The position numbers were made by a program, and so were the translations under genes. This document shows positions 47,247-58,462 of a stretch of DNA of 64,000 nt, piece by piece (the first letter of the stretch is position 1; every line of letters begins with the position of its first letter). The notes below the pieces were generated by a model. The model was not told where the DNA came from. It saw nothing but the letters and a program-made list of their open reading frames with translations, and did not search any database. The stretch covers positions 992,001-1,056,000 of the forward strand of contig NW_026570236.1 in assembly GCF_019649055.1 (NCBI RefSeq). The letters run 5' to 3'. Source of the stretch: Paramacrobiotus metropolitanus. Lineage: Eukaryota; Tardigrada; Eutardigrada; Parachela; Macrobiotidae.

Positions 47247-49263
47247 ACCAGCATGCAAACGAATTTTGCAGTCAAGCAAACCAAAAACAATCCGGTTTTA
47301 CGGTTTACTTACAGCAGCATACGTTACCCATTATCGCTTGCACTAACGCAGGAGTATATCTACAATATATGTACACTGAATACAGTACAATAATAATTTC
47401 ACACACACCAAATCACTTACAAGTTACAGGCTACAGAGTACAGCGCTCGCCGTTAATATTACGTGATCGCGTGTTGCGACTTGCGAACATGTGTTGAAGG
47501 TTGTTTTTACGATAATACGGTGGGAGACGATGAGTCATCGTAGGTTAAACATAGCGCAAGCGTTTTAGTAATCCAGTTCCGGAATAGAACTATAACGTCC
47601 GAACGGATACGCGTACAGTACTTACTTCATAAAATAACGCGTGTATTAATATGCCGATAAGAACATTAACATTATCGCAAGCTGATAATACGAGTATTGT
47701 TATGACTTTTAGTCTTTGCCATGGTATAGACATAATCATATTATTTATACCGTTTAGATATCGTGTTCCGTTATCCTGCTCGAAATTCGGATCGGATAAG
47801 ATCGGGTGTACGATCCAATGTTCCAATCCGTTGCCCATATTCTATAATTAATCTGCAACATATGCATAATGATAAAACGGTTATGTGTAATTAAATTTTT
47901 GTCTAACGTCTATGCGTACGATCGAGTATTACGCATGCTAATAATGGGACGTACTTGCGGGTATCAAATAGAAATACCTATACAGATATGTCGGCTATTA
48001 ATACTGCATATTAAGGCTTGTATTTATATACTTTGCATTGAACATTCGTAATTTGTTGATCACTAATCAAATCGTCTTTTTATAATATTTATATCATTGA
48101 GCAGATAGCCGTCGAAAAGATTAATGTTAGGCGTCGGATCGTCGACTGTATGGCCGGTACACTGTATAGACAATTGTGATACAGTATTCTTACTCGTTAA
48201 TGTCAGAAAGTTCAAGACGCAAAATTAATATACAGAAACATAGGCATACTGTTTACGGCATTACAAGTGTTATCGACATAATGATATTAATAGAATGCAA
48301 GTGAAATATCGAAAGTTAAGTCATGATCAGTGCTTATAATTTATACACAATAGTGTGGAATAAACTTTTATGGTCCGTATTTGGCTGTTTTTGTAAAATC
48401 CGTCATTAGATCGTATCATTCTAACCATGCACGCCCAATCCAAGAGCGCAGAATACAGTAATAAACTCTTTATCATGGCATCTAACATTATATTACACGT
48501 ACGGACCGGTACGGTAACCCTTTATGTACTCGTAGCTCGGTTAATCTCATAATAATTATAAAATGATAAGATAATTTCTGACTTCATTGCAGCCATATGT
48601 AGCAAAAATTACGGCCAGATTATTATTCATCAGAGTAATGAGTCATCAACCTATTGTATCATAACTAGAGCCCCCGAACAGTAACAAATTTTTGTACGGC
48701 TACGTACGGTTTCCGCTTACGGCTCCTACGGCTACGGTACGGTTACGGCAGAAATAACTGGATTCACCGTACGGTATACCGCATACGGCAGTACCGTATA
48801 CGGCAAGCCCATTGTGAAACCGTGTTTTTGGCTTACGGTTACGTACGGCACTTTCGTTACCGTACCAATTTTCGCTACGGTTACGTACTGTTGTGCCGTA
48901 CAGTATGCCGTATACGGCAGTACAGTATACTGTTTGGGGGCTCTAATCATAACCGTCTCTTCATCAGACGGTATAGGACTATATAAATTCAATAATTATA
49001 CGATGCTCGGATGCTGTAAATGTCGGCGATTTTCTTCACAACGTTAAAAATTCCAAACTTGTTCTTTGCGTTATTTAAGTATACTGAAGGCTCCAATAAC
49101 GCCGTGTTGTGCATACAACACGCACAGTTACAGTTTACAATACACGGTTTCATTGAGTTTGCTCGTCTGCTGTAGCACGTGTGTGTCAGCTAACAGATAA
49201 AATTTAATTCAGGCCGGCTCGCGCCGGGAAATACGGGCTCTTCAACAAAACATTGCGAAAATA
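47247..49263. other. 2.0-kb gap between kinases 6 and 7
   Basis: Divergent gene starts with no supported gene between them. It contains the hAT-like MITE at 48666-48945. Confidence 0.5.
48666..48945. mobile_element. hAT-like MITE filled with TACGG repeats, 280 bp
   Basis: Inverted ends TAGAGCCCCCGAACAGTA at 48666 and, on the other strand, TAGAGCCCCCAAACAGTA ending at 48945, bordered by the 8-bp duplication ATCATAAC (48658-48665 and 48946-48953). The TAGAG terminus and 8-bp duplication match the element in receptor 1, but the interior differs: it is almost entirely TACGGT, TACGTACGG and GTATACGGC words in both orientations. No coding capacity. Confidence 0.9.
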
Positions 49264-50812
49264 ATGTTTTCGTTTCGCGCAATATCCCCTCTTGCTAATC
49301 CGCTGGGCAACGGAGGCAATGCCAGTGTCTACAGAGCCCAACGGACGGATATCAGAAATGGCAGCGATATTGCGGTGAAAATTATTCTCTTTCACGGATC
49401 AGATGAGCAGCAGAAAAATATTGATGAAATTAATCTTCTTACCGAAAAACTGGAACCGATCCTGGCATTGCGCCACCCGAATCTGGTTCATCATATCTTC
49501 CATCAAAGGATGCTGCAAAAAAACCAGTTTACAAAATGTGGATTGCCTACGGAGCTGCACTGCCCGCAGTATCAAATATTTATGGAATACTGCGCAGGTA
49601 TAATTTTAAGTAAACAATGTTGCACAAAAATACACTGCAGAATATAAATAACTCGTGCAGGTATATTATATAGAATATGCTGACAGAGTACTATACTTGG
49701 CAGAATTATTTTGATAGGTAGCTCTATACAATACGTCATGCTTTTAGCTTTCATAAGCGAAATAATTCATCAGCAAAACTATTTCAATATAAAGCAATAA
49801 AAATTAGGCTTTAGACTTTAGTTCTGCAATTACTTTTAAGGTGTTTTCTGGCTGCAGTAATAACTTATTAGTCTTAATTTTAACATAATTAGATCCGTAA
49901 CACATTTATGTCACGAAATTTTTCACATAGATACAGTATGCCGAACAATATTTTTAGTTATTGTTAATAACTTTTAGCTTTAATTTTAAGTACGAGTATG
50001 CTCTAATAATTTTTACTATTTTCAGTGTGCTGCTGTTGCCATTGCATTATATATTGCACTTGTACAGATCTAGAAGTACCGCTAAATGTGATGCTATAAA
50101 TATTTAAATTGTGCATCCTTCAGCGCTATTCGTGATTAAATTTTGTGATTTTTCTTGACTAGGTGGAACCTTACACGACTACGTCAAAATCAATCACCTC
50201 ACGGCTCCCCAGCTTCAGAACTGGACACGACAGTTAGTCAATGGTTTGACATACCTCCACGAGCAACAGTGCGTCCATCGCGACATCAAAGGTGACAACA
50301 TCTTCCTGACCAGCGCCGAACCCAACAGCTGCCTTAAAATCGGTGACCTGGGTGACATCAAACAGCTGGTGCAGAGTCTCACCGCCCGCAGAGAGGTCTC
50401 CCACGACAAGGGCACTTTCGCTTTTATGTCACCGGAAATGATCCTCGGGGAGCAGAATGATGATAGCTGTATTGTGGGGCGGCGCACGGATATCTGGAGT
50501 TTGGGATGCGTGGTCATCCAGATGATCACCGGACATGCTCCGCGCTTTTATAAGCCGGTGGTAAAAGGGAACGGTTATGTGGCGATTAAGGAACAACTGG
50601 CGATTATGTACTTTGTCGGTAAAGGTGGATCGCCGGCGATTCCGTCTGACCTACCGGAACCGATAATGGATTTTCTGCACAAATGTTTCCTGCGCAAGTC
50701 CACGGATCGACCGTATGCCCCCGATCTGAAGAAGCATCCGTTCTTAACAGCGGATGACGTTGACCACTGGACACTACCGATAAGACCGGATGTTAATGAA
50801 GGGTTGCGGTGA
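49264..50812 (+). CDS. MEKK/STE11-like kinase copy 7, catalytic residues intact
   Basis: Exons 49264-49597 and 50163-50812, phase-1 hinge intron of 565 bp, 327 residues. Glycine loop GNGGNASVYRA, lysine in IAVKII, HPNLVHH, hinge MEYCAG followed by GTLHDYV, HRDIKGDN, DLG, KGTFAFMSPEM, GRRTDIWSLGCVVIQM, DRPYAPDLKKHPF. Exon 2 is closer to copy 6 (TGHAPRFYK versus TGHAPYFYK; APDLK versus APDLQ), but exon 1 is more divergent. The start is the first Met of the open frame; it precedes the glycine loop by only 14 residues. Confidence 0.9.
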
Positions 50813-52222
50813 TTTTGCAATGACTTCAGCTTATACTGCGCCAGACAAACTAAGTACTGTGATAAATGTACAAGTATCGTTTTTGTAAGTACTGACAACT
50901 ATTCTAGCTAAGAGAGATGTAACCTTTAAAGTGTCCGCAGTAGTCGTCTTTCATCAGGAGCGTGTGCATTTTGCTTCCTATCCAGTTTCTGTCTTTCGTA
51001 AGTGCCGACTCCATGGAATTTTGTTACCGGGGAGTGGGTCCGAAACGCCAGCGCTCATACACTGCAGAGGCATGAATGTCAATTTGGCTCGCGATTTTCG
51101 CTACTATCTTATTACTTGCAAGAACTTGCTACAATTTTGAACACACAGAGCAAAAATTCTTTATGTTTATGTTTATTTAGTCGGCATAATATCTTCGACA
51201 AATCGTGCTCACCTTTCATCGCTTGATCGCTTTCCACTTCGCGCATATTCGTCTAACTTAACATTTTTAGGCTGCAGGGTTTAGTCACAATTTTAGTGGT
51301 GCACCCAAGCAGACTGGAGATTTCGAGTTTTCAATGATGGGAAGCACCAAATTTTTTCAGATTCACCGTTTGTGAAACCTCCCGCGAAATTTAGCTCTGC
51401 CAATCGCTTACATGTTAGACTCAACAAAACGGACCGTAAAGACGAATGAGAACCGCAGCTTCTACATTGCATCTTGTGCGACGTAAATATGCGATGTACT
51501 GCAAATGCCGGATATACAAGTACGTCATACCTTACGATTAATTTCGTACAGCAGGGAGTTTGGAGTCGACGCATACCTATCCCTGTTATGGCGTTATCGG
51601 CTATGGGTGTTAACTCCAGATTGAAGAACCTACTGCAACACACCTTGTAGTAAAGAACGTGTTGCACACTTCCGGTTGAGGTTACGCTTTTATCTAAAAC
51701 CTGGTTTGCCTTTCCTTAGAGCCCGATTGTGAATAGCTACATCGGTTGCACAATTGTCAAATCTGCCTGAAGTGGTCTGCCAAGAGACTTTGAAATACTT
51801 ATATTTTGAGATTACCCTAATTATTTTATCTGTTAGCGTGAACTGTGTGCATGTAATCGTAGAAACCGCAGTTCGACCATGGAACTGGCAGCTAAAAACC
51901 AGTTTTAGCCCAACTGATGTCACAATGAGTCAGTATGATAAGCCGGTGACCACACAGCGCAAACAGCGAAGTTCAGCATGTGTTACTCGTTTGTTCGGGC
52001 GTAGGGCGTATTGAAACAGCTGCGGCCCTGGTTAACATAAATGCAACAGATACGTGTCATCATAACGTAAGCGTATTTCATATTGACCAATCACTGCGTG
52101 ATTTTTGTCTGTCCTTTTGCCGTCCTTGCTATATCAATACAGAACCCTCGATATATATAACAATTTCAAGTTAAAAGTAGCAGCAGTTTTCAAGAATTTG
52201 CTGGTTTAATTAACAAAGGAAT
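50813..52222. other. 1.4-kb gap between kinases 7 and 8
   Basis: No supported gene. The right half (51640-52222) is the duplicated upstream block also found before kinase 5. A TATATATAA at 52152-52160 may be the TATA box of kinase 8. Confidence 0.5.
52152..52160 (+). promoter_or_regulatory. Putative TATA box of kinase 8
   Basis: TATATATAA lies 63 bp before the second codon region of kinase 8 (ATG 52223), a plausible distance for a short leader. Consensus only. Confidence 0.3.
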
Positions 52223-53877
52223 ATGAAGCTTGCATTCAATATGGATGATATCTGTACGCGTCATCAGGAAAGCATTCCGGTTGCACTGGAAATGTGCACG
52301 ATGCAAGAGAGGGATACGCAGGTTTATAAGGCTGTGCGAGAGGACACTAACGAGATTGTTGCAGCCCAAATCCTACTTCTGCACGTCGACAGCAGCATCA
52401 GGGATGAACAGGTTAAACGGTTGGAGAAGAACCTGGACCCTCTGCTGCAATTTCAGCATCCCAACGTAATGCGATACTTCAACCATCAGCAAGTTTCCTT
52501 GCAGGATGAAGTGAAATATCGGTTCCTTATGGAATTCTGTTCAGGTAATTATACGCAAAAAATCATAATATTACTGCTGCCTATACTATACGTACTGCGG
52601 CATGCAGAAGGTTGCACGAAATAAAAGAAAACTTTTACGAGAACAGTGTGCAAGTGGGCTAACAGAAACTTCTCTTCTTTTATTGCGAGCTACAGCAAGT
52701 TGAATATGACACACCGTGTGTGTAAACAGCTGCATATGTTTTGCATTGCATTGTAATGGGATTATTATTGTACTCTGTATCTTCGGGATACTGGAGAAAA
52801 ATGTTCGCTAATTTGACAACGTTACAGCAACTCTTTCCTTTTGCAAGCTTTACTCTGCGTGGATGGGTTAGCCGTTAGGATAGAATTATTGTACATATGG
52901 TCCGAAATACAACTGCACGAAGCATTAATTAGATCACTTTTGTGACCTTTTTTTGTAAATTATTTCCAAGACAAGCTATTTCATATGACCAAGCAAGCAA
53001 GTTGATGGGCATGTATTAAAGCAAGTTTTTGTTCCCATCAACGTTTAGAATTATAATGGAAAAAATAAAACTCTCTCCTTGTAGAAGGTTTAATTATAGC
53101 TTTAAGGTTGTGCTAATATTAATGTGATCGGACCATATATATTATCCAAAATAAAACTGCATTATGAATTATGATTACCTAATTTGTGACCTTCCTTTAA
53201 CTTGCGACGAATAACTGCATTAAATAAATCAATTATCAAAAACACAATGCGTCGTGCTGCTTATTGCATATTGGGCCCATTTAGGCGGAACATTACATAA
53301 TTACGCGACGAAATCTCCCGTGACGGGACCATTGTTGGTAAACTGGACGCACCAGCTGCTTAACGGCCTTGCGTATCTACATCAGCACCATTACGTTCAC
53401 CATCAAATCAACAGCATGCATGTGTTGCTGTCCTCAGCGGATCCCGCAACCTGTCATTTGAAAATCGCCGGCTTAGCTCATGTGAAAAAGGCTCTTGAAC
53501 ACGGCGGACGGTCAATGGATTCAAACTTAGGAATGACCACACGCTTCATGTCTCCGGAGGAGATCATGGGGTTAGGCGACGAAGTAGAAGAAAGTGTGGC
53601 ACAAAAGACGGATATTTGGAGTCTGGGATGTGTGATGATTGAAATGGTAACCGGGACTATGCCGAAATTTCACAAATCCACTGGCGCGGACGCATTAATT
53701 GAAATCACTGGAGATCTGGCAGTGATGTACTTTGTCGGGAAAAACGGCAGCCCAACGATCCCTAGCGAAATATCCATAGAATGTGAAAATTTCATGAAGC
53801 AGTGTCTAAAGAATAACGGCACAGATAGGCCAAGCGCAGAAGAGCTTAAAGGTCACCCCTTTTTATCAGCCACTTAA
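52223..53877 (+). CDS. MEKK-like pseudokinase copy 8, all catalytic residues replaced
   Basis: Exons 52223-52544 and 53285-53877, phase-1 hinge intron of 740 bp, 304 residues, fully open. No glycine loop (MCTMQERDTQVYKA), AAQIL for VAxKI (lysine to Gln), HHQINSMH for HRDIKxxN (Asp to Gln, Asn to His), KIAGL for DFG (Asp to Gly). Structural elements are kept: HPNVMRYF, hinge MEFCSG-GTLHNY, SPEE for APE, TDIWSLGCVMIEM and RPSAEELKGHPFL. Sister copy 5 shows the same losses, so they happened before the duplication, and this copy has stayed open since. That is expected of a pseudokinase used as an adaptor or allosteric partner. AATAAA words follow directly after the stop. Confidence 0.87.
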
Positions 53878-54781
53878 ATAAACAGAACGAAATAAAATTC
53901 CATCGCATTCGTACGCTACTACATATTTCCAAGATCTTTATTTCGGAGGTCAAACGGTTCGTTCGAAAAAATAGGATCTACGGTACCGGTCCGATTCAAA
54001 ACTAGTTGATTAAAGTGAAAAAGATGCTAGAAATTAGGATGCTAGGAATTTGTGCCTTATTCTGCTAATCGACTCCACAACTTTATGCAGGGATTGCGAC
54101 GCATATTCGGTCGCTGTTGACCAGTTTCTTTAACAATCGCAATCAGTTATTATAAGCTACGAGTAGAACGCCAAGAATTGAAGTCAGTGGAATTCTTCGT
54201 TTGCAGAGATTATTGACAAGGTCAATCCACGTATATTCTTGTATTTTACATAATTTCGGCAATGTACATAATTTATTCGGCAGTTTGTCCGTGGTATGGT
54301 CTTATCGCGTACTATTACGCCAGTATGTACTTACGGTTTCCGAAAACTGAATTCACTTCCATTTAGACAATAATATTGTATATGTGTCTACTATTACAAT
54401 GACTGTTATTATTTGCAGTAAATACTTTTGCAGGCTTATAAAGCGAGTGCAGGTTTTACATAAATCCCATTAATTATGTCGTGCTAATGGTAAAATAAGT
54501 AGTCGGGGTTAAGCACCTTGACATATCATTAAAGACTGTGTAGAACAAAGTGGTTCTGTGTAGAACAAAAATATATTATGCAATACCGCAAAACTAGAAA
54601 ATATTTCCAGGAAAACAACTTTGACCAAAGGTGTTTATGTTTCCATAAGTTTTCATTCCTTAGTCATTTGGGACTGTGACTGCAATAGCAAAAACGTAAC
54701 GTAAATCTTCTTGATAAGCTGTTTCACTGAAAATACGTCTTCATAATAATTTGGTGCAGTGGTTACACAAAACAACACTAA

Positions 54782-54945
54782 GGGTGGGTCTCACATTCAA
54801 AGCGAATCTCGTTATGGTACGGTTGCTCAACCGCACGAGGTGGTTGTTTGCAGTGGCCACGCCTACAGATACGGTACGCGAAGCCACCTCGCGAGGTGGA
54901 GTTGCTGTATCGCAACTAGATTCGCTTTGAATGTGAGACCCACCC
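54782..54945. mobile_element. PIF/Harbinger-like MITE, 164 bp
   Basis: Inverted ends GGGTGGGTCTCACATTCAAA (about 27 bp in all) at both borders, flanked by the 3-bp duplication TAA (54779-54781 and 54946-54948). A TWA duplication and G-rich ends are typical of PIF/Harbinger and its Tourist-type MITEs. The interior includes the palindrome CACCTCGCGAGGTG. No coding capacity. Confidence 0.85.
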
Positions 54946-55551
54946 TAACTGGTACAGTTACTTGCCTGGCCAGGACACGAGAACAGGTTTTCTTCTGCGT
55001 TCTTGTAAAACTACTTGTACGGTAGTGTGTTGTCACTGCCAGTTCTTTTCGGCCACTTTTTCTGATGAAAAAGCGGGCCCACTAATAATAATTAGACTTA
55101 TGAGCACACATGTAAACAGGCTCCCAAAGAGCGGACCGCCGGTTTCCCGTGAGCACGAGCTTTAATTCCTAGGTACGCAAAAAACGGGAAATTATGTACG
55201 TATGGTAGCGAGAGCACACGATGAACGATTTGACTTGCAATCGTTCAGATTATTTGAGAATTCCAGAAATTAATTATTCTTTTTATTGCCATCTTGGAAA
55301 ACTGCGCAAAACGACCACTACATTAAAAAACAGGAACAAGAAAACAAATTGGGAGGAGCGGCACAAAAATATGACAAGTCATGGTACCGTTCTTGGCGCA
55401 GTGAACCCGTTGCCTGCAGCTTGCGCTGCAGAGCCACACGCAAGTGTACGCTTACGGCTCTCAAATTCCTGGATTTCCAATGTATTATTGTCTGATATCA
55501 GAATGCGCCGAATTCGGACGCCCAATGGCAGCAGTAGCTGGCATCGCGCCG

Positions 55552-55637
55552 AATAAAAGGCAAAAATACTGAGGGCAATGTAAAATCCAAAAAATAAAAC
55601 AAGGTCCTAATCGGACCATCAAAAATAAAAGAAAGGG
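55552..55637 (-). repeat. Dispersed repeat fragment, copy B
   Basis: The reverse complement of the segment at 18874-18965: GATGGTCCGATTAGGACC, then a T-rich stretch, then GATTTTACATT in the same order. Diverged from copy A. Confidence 0.65.
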
Positions 55638-55920
55638 GCGGAAGTCAACTGGTAAGGAAACGTATACAGATACATTTTAATGTTTTAGTCGACCGTAGGG
55701 AACCGAAAGAAAGGTTAGGTTCTCTATGTTCAAGAGAACGGTTCAGTCCACCCAAAACTCACTTTTCTTAAAGGCTGGGCCGGCGACACCGAAAGTCTCA
55801 AAAGTTAAAGGAACAAACCATTCGAGTGAGAAAAGGTCCCAATCAGAAGGAAAGTTGTGCCAACGCAATAAATGTTGAAATTAAATAACTTTTGGATCGA
55901 GCAGCTGCATCTGGCATAAT

Positions 55921-57024
55921 TCACGGCGATGTTATTATGTCATCCGCACTGAGAAACGAATGCTCTTTCAGCTCTACCGCAGACGGTCGATCGGCCGGGT
56001 TGTGCCGCAGGCAATTGCCGATGAAATCAGCGACCGGACCTGGCAAATTGTCAGGAATGACTGGCGATCCGCCCATAGCGACGAAATACATTACAGCGTG
56101 CATTCCGGTAAGTTCGCGACCATCGCTTATGTTGACAAACTTGGGAAGACGCCCAGTGACCATTTCGACGACGACACAGCCCAGACTCCAGATGTCAGTG
56201 CGTCGTCCAACATTATGCTTGTCTAGTTCGACGATGATCTCCGGTGACATGAACGCAAACGTTCCCTTATAGCCGGACACTTCGTTCACTTGTGTCGTTT
56301 CGGAGCGTAAGAACTTCATGTCACCCATATCACTGATTTTCAACTGGCACGTGCTTATATCCATGGATGACAATAAAATGTTGGAGCCTTTAATGTCGCG
56401 ATGGACGCAATGCAAGTCATCATGCAAGTAAGCGATTCCTTCCACTAACTGCCGCGTCCATCTTCGCAGAAGTACCGGTGTCATCGTGATGGTCTTCACG
56501 ATGTCAGAAAGGGGTGCACCTACGACAACGACCAGAATAGTTATAGTTAGTTTATACCATAGCAGTTATCTATCTTTTTGTAACATCTACCGTTTGCTCA
56601 ATAAGAAGACTACGCTTTGCCATTAAATAAAACTCCAACATTCTTAGGAAGTAAGTACTGTTATCCGTTATCAGTTATATAGTGACAAGCACCGCCAGTA
56701 AATCACGGAGTGACCTTTGCAAAATTCCATAATGATGTGGTACTGTGGCAATCCGCTTTCGTGGCGTTCCGCATCACGTTGGCAATGGATATGGCGCACC
56801 AAGTTGGGATGATCTAATTTCCCAATTTTTTGCAGATGAGTTTGATAGTGTTTGATCTTCTTCTCCTGAGCGCTTTGGTCGAAATCCAGTAAAATACATT
56901 TAACAGCAACAACTTCATTGGTGTCGTTGCGTACGGCTTGATATGTTCTGCCTTCTTGACCTATCCCAATAAGTTTTTCCAGCCGAAGCGGTATAATATT
57001 GCTGCAGTCCTTTTCGAATACCAT
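55921..57024 (-). CDS. MEKK/STE11-like kinase copy 9, catalytic residues intact
   Basis: Exons (minus) 57024-56715 and 56519-55921, phase-1 hinge intron of 195 bp, 302 residues, the shortest intact copy. Glycine loop GIGQEGRTYQA, lysine in VAVK, HPNLVRH, hinge MEFCKG then GAPLSDIV (the usual GTLH is GAPL here), HRDIKGSN, DMG for DFG, KGTFAFMSPEI, VGRRTDIWSLGCVVVEM, DRPSAVELKEHSF. It is the most divergent of the active copies in its exon-2 start and lies at the far edge of the cluster. A TATATAAAG on the minus strand at 57171-57179 could be its TATA box. Confidence 0.88.
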
Positions 57025-58462
57025 CTTTCTTATATAAAGCTTACTCGTAGTATTACTATTTCGGTTATTACTTACGAATTTATGATTTAAGTAAAAGCGC
57101 TTTGTTTCGTTTAATTAAAAGCAGATGGAGCGCTGCTGTAAAACAAGCGCGTTAGGGATAATTGTTTGTACTTTATATAGCCGATCCTACAATGACTCAT
57201 GATAAGTTTGCTTGATTTAGCGGCACCTGTGAATATAAAGGTCAAATAACCTCTCCTATCAATGCTTGCAAACATGATAGCACCAGCATAAAACAAGCGC
57301 TGTGCATTCTGCACTTAGAATTTATCAACGAGGTTAGGCCAAACGTTTGACGATACATCAATTAGCCCTTAAGGTTAGAGAGCAACGATTGATAATTTAA
57401 GTTATCAACATTTCCTGTGATGAGTACTTACTGTTGGCCGATGTATATTCGCATTTGCGGAAACCTAGAGTACCCTAATTAATGCAAGAGGCTCGCTAAG
57501 GTTCAGTTCGTTTGGTTGGCGTATTACCGATAGATACGGGAGCGGTTTCGTAGCCATACGCGGTACAATAGAACACTTTATATTTGGGACAATATTTGTT
57601 TCCGTTAAGATAACCGGCAGACCAATGCATCATGCCCAAAATTTCAGCGGTGAATTATCAATGACACCCAAAGTGATCACATAAAAAAGTCGGTGTGTTC
57701 TGATCAGTTTGTCTGTACTTAGTGAATCTGTACGCTTTTCATATTTTTGTACTGACACCAGGGCCATCCGAGCGCGCAGGTCCACCTACTCTAGTGCACA
57801 TCCGAAATCCTCGCCTCATAAACGTTATTCAGACTGAGCACGAAAAGGGAACAAGGAATTGCAGTTGTCTCCGAATTGCAGTTGTCTCAAATCTTTCGAA
57901 ATACACTATATAGAATCTATTGTCGAGTCGAGAGACCCGAATCTTCCCAAAACGAATTTTTCTTAATCTTTGCGGTACTAAACTTAGATTAGGGTGTCAG
58001 TTCCGTTGGAATGGTGGCGTATAACGTTTATAAATCTAACCTAAAAGTCAGAATTTTATGGTACATTGTTAATTTTGGTAAAGAAGTTATATTCGGGATG
58101 ACGATCGCCCTCGAGAATCTATCCCCCATGACCTTCCGATATTCGAAGGCAACTGCGGAGAACAGTAATTCCTAGTACAGAATCTATTTTACGGTTGCGA
58201 CCAATTTTTTATTAATCAACAAAATAAAACAGATGTCAAAACACAAGTTTCGCACCAGCAACGCTAAAATACGTAGTTTAATGTTTAGTTAAACTGCAAC
58301 GCTAATAACGTAACTCCGAGGTACTCATTGCCAAGCGTGAACGAACCCCATGCCAAATGTGCCACTAGTTTTCGCAACGCGATATTGAAAGAATTGTGAA
58401 GTACGGAAAAAACCAAACAACTGCCATCAAAACATTGAGTTCGGCCCAGGCAGCCGCAATCC
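57025..58462. other. 1.4-kb gap between kinase 9 and the PEBP gene
   Basis: No supported gene. A minus-strand TATATAAAG lies at 57171-57179, 147 bp before the kinase 9 start. A 16-bp word (GAATTGCAGTTGTCTC) is duplicated at 57856-57888. AATAAA on the minus strand near 58210 could end the PEBP transcript. Confidence 0.5.

Larger units (their letters stand above)
53878..55920. other. 2.0-kb convergent gap between kinases 8 and 9
   Basis: No supported gene. It contains the Harbinger-like MITE (54782-54945) and dispersed-repeat copy B (about 55552-55637). Confidence 0.5.
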
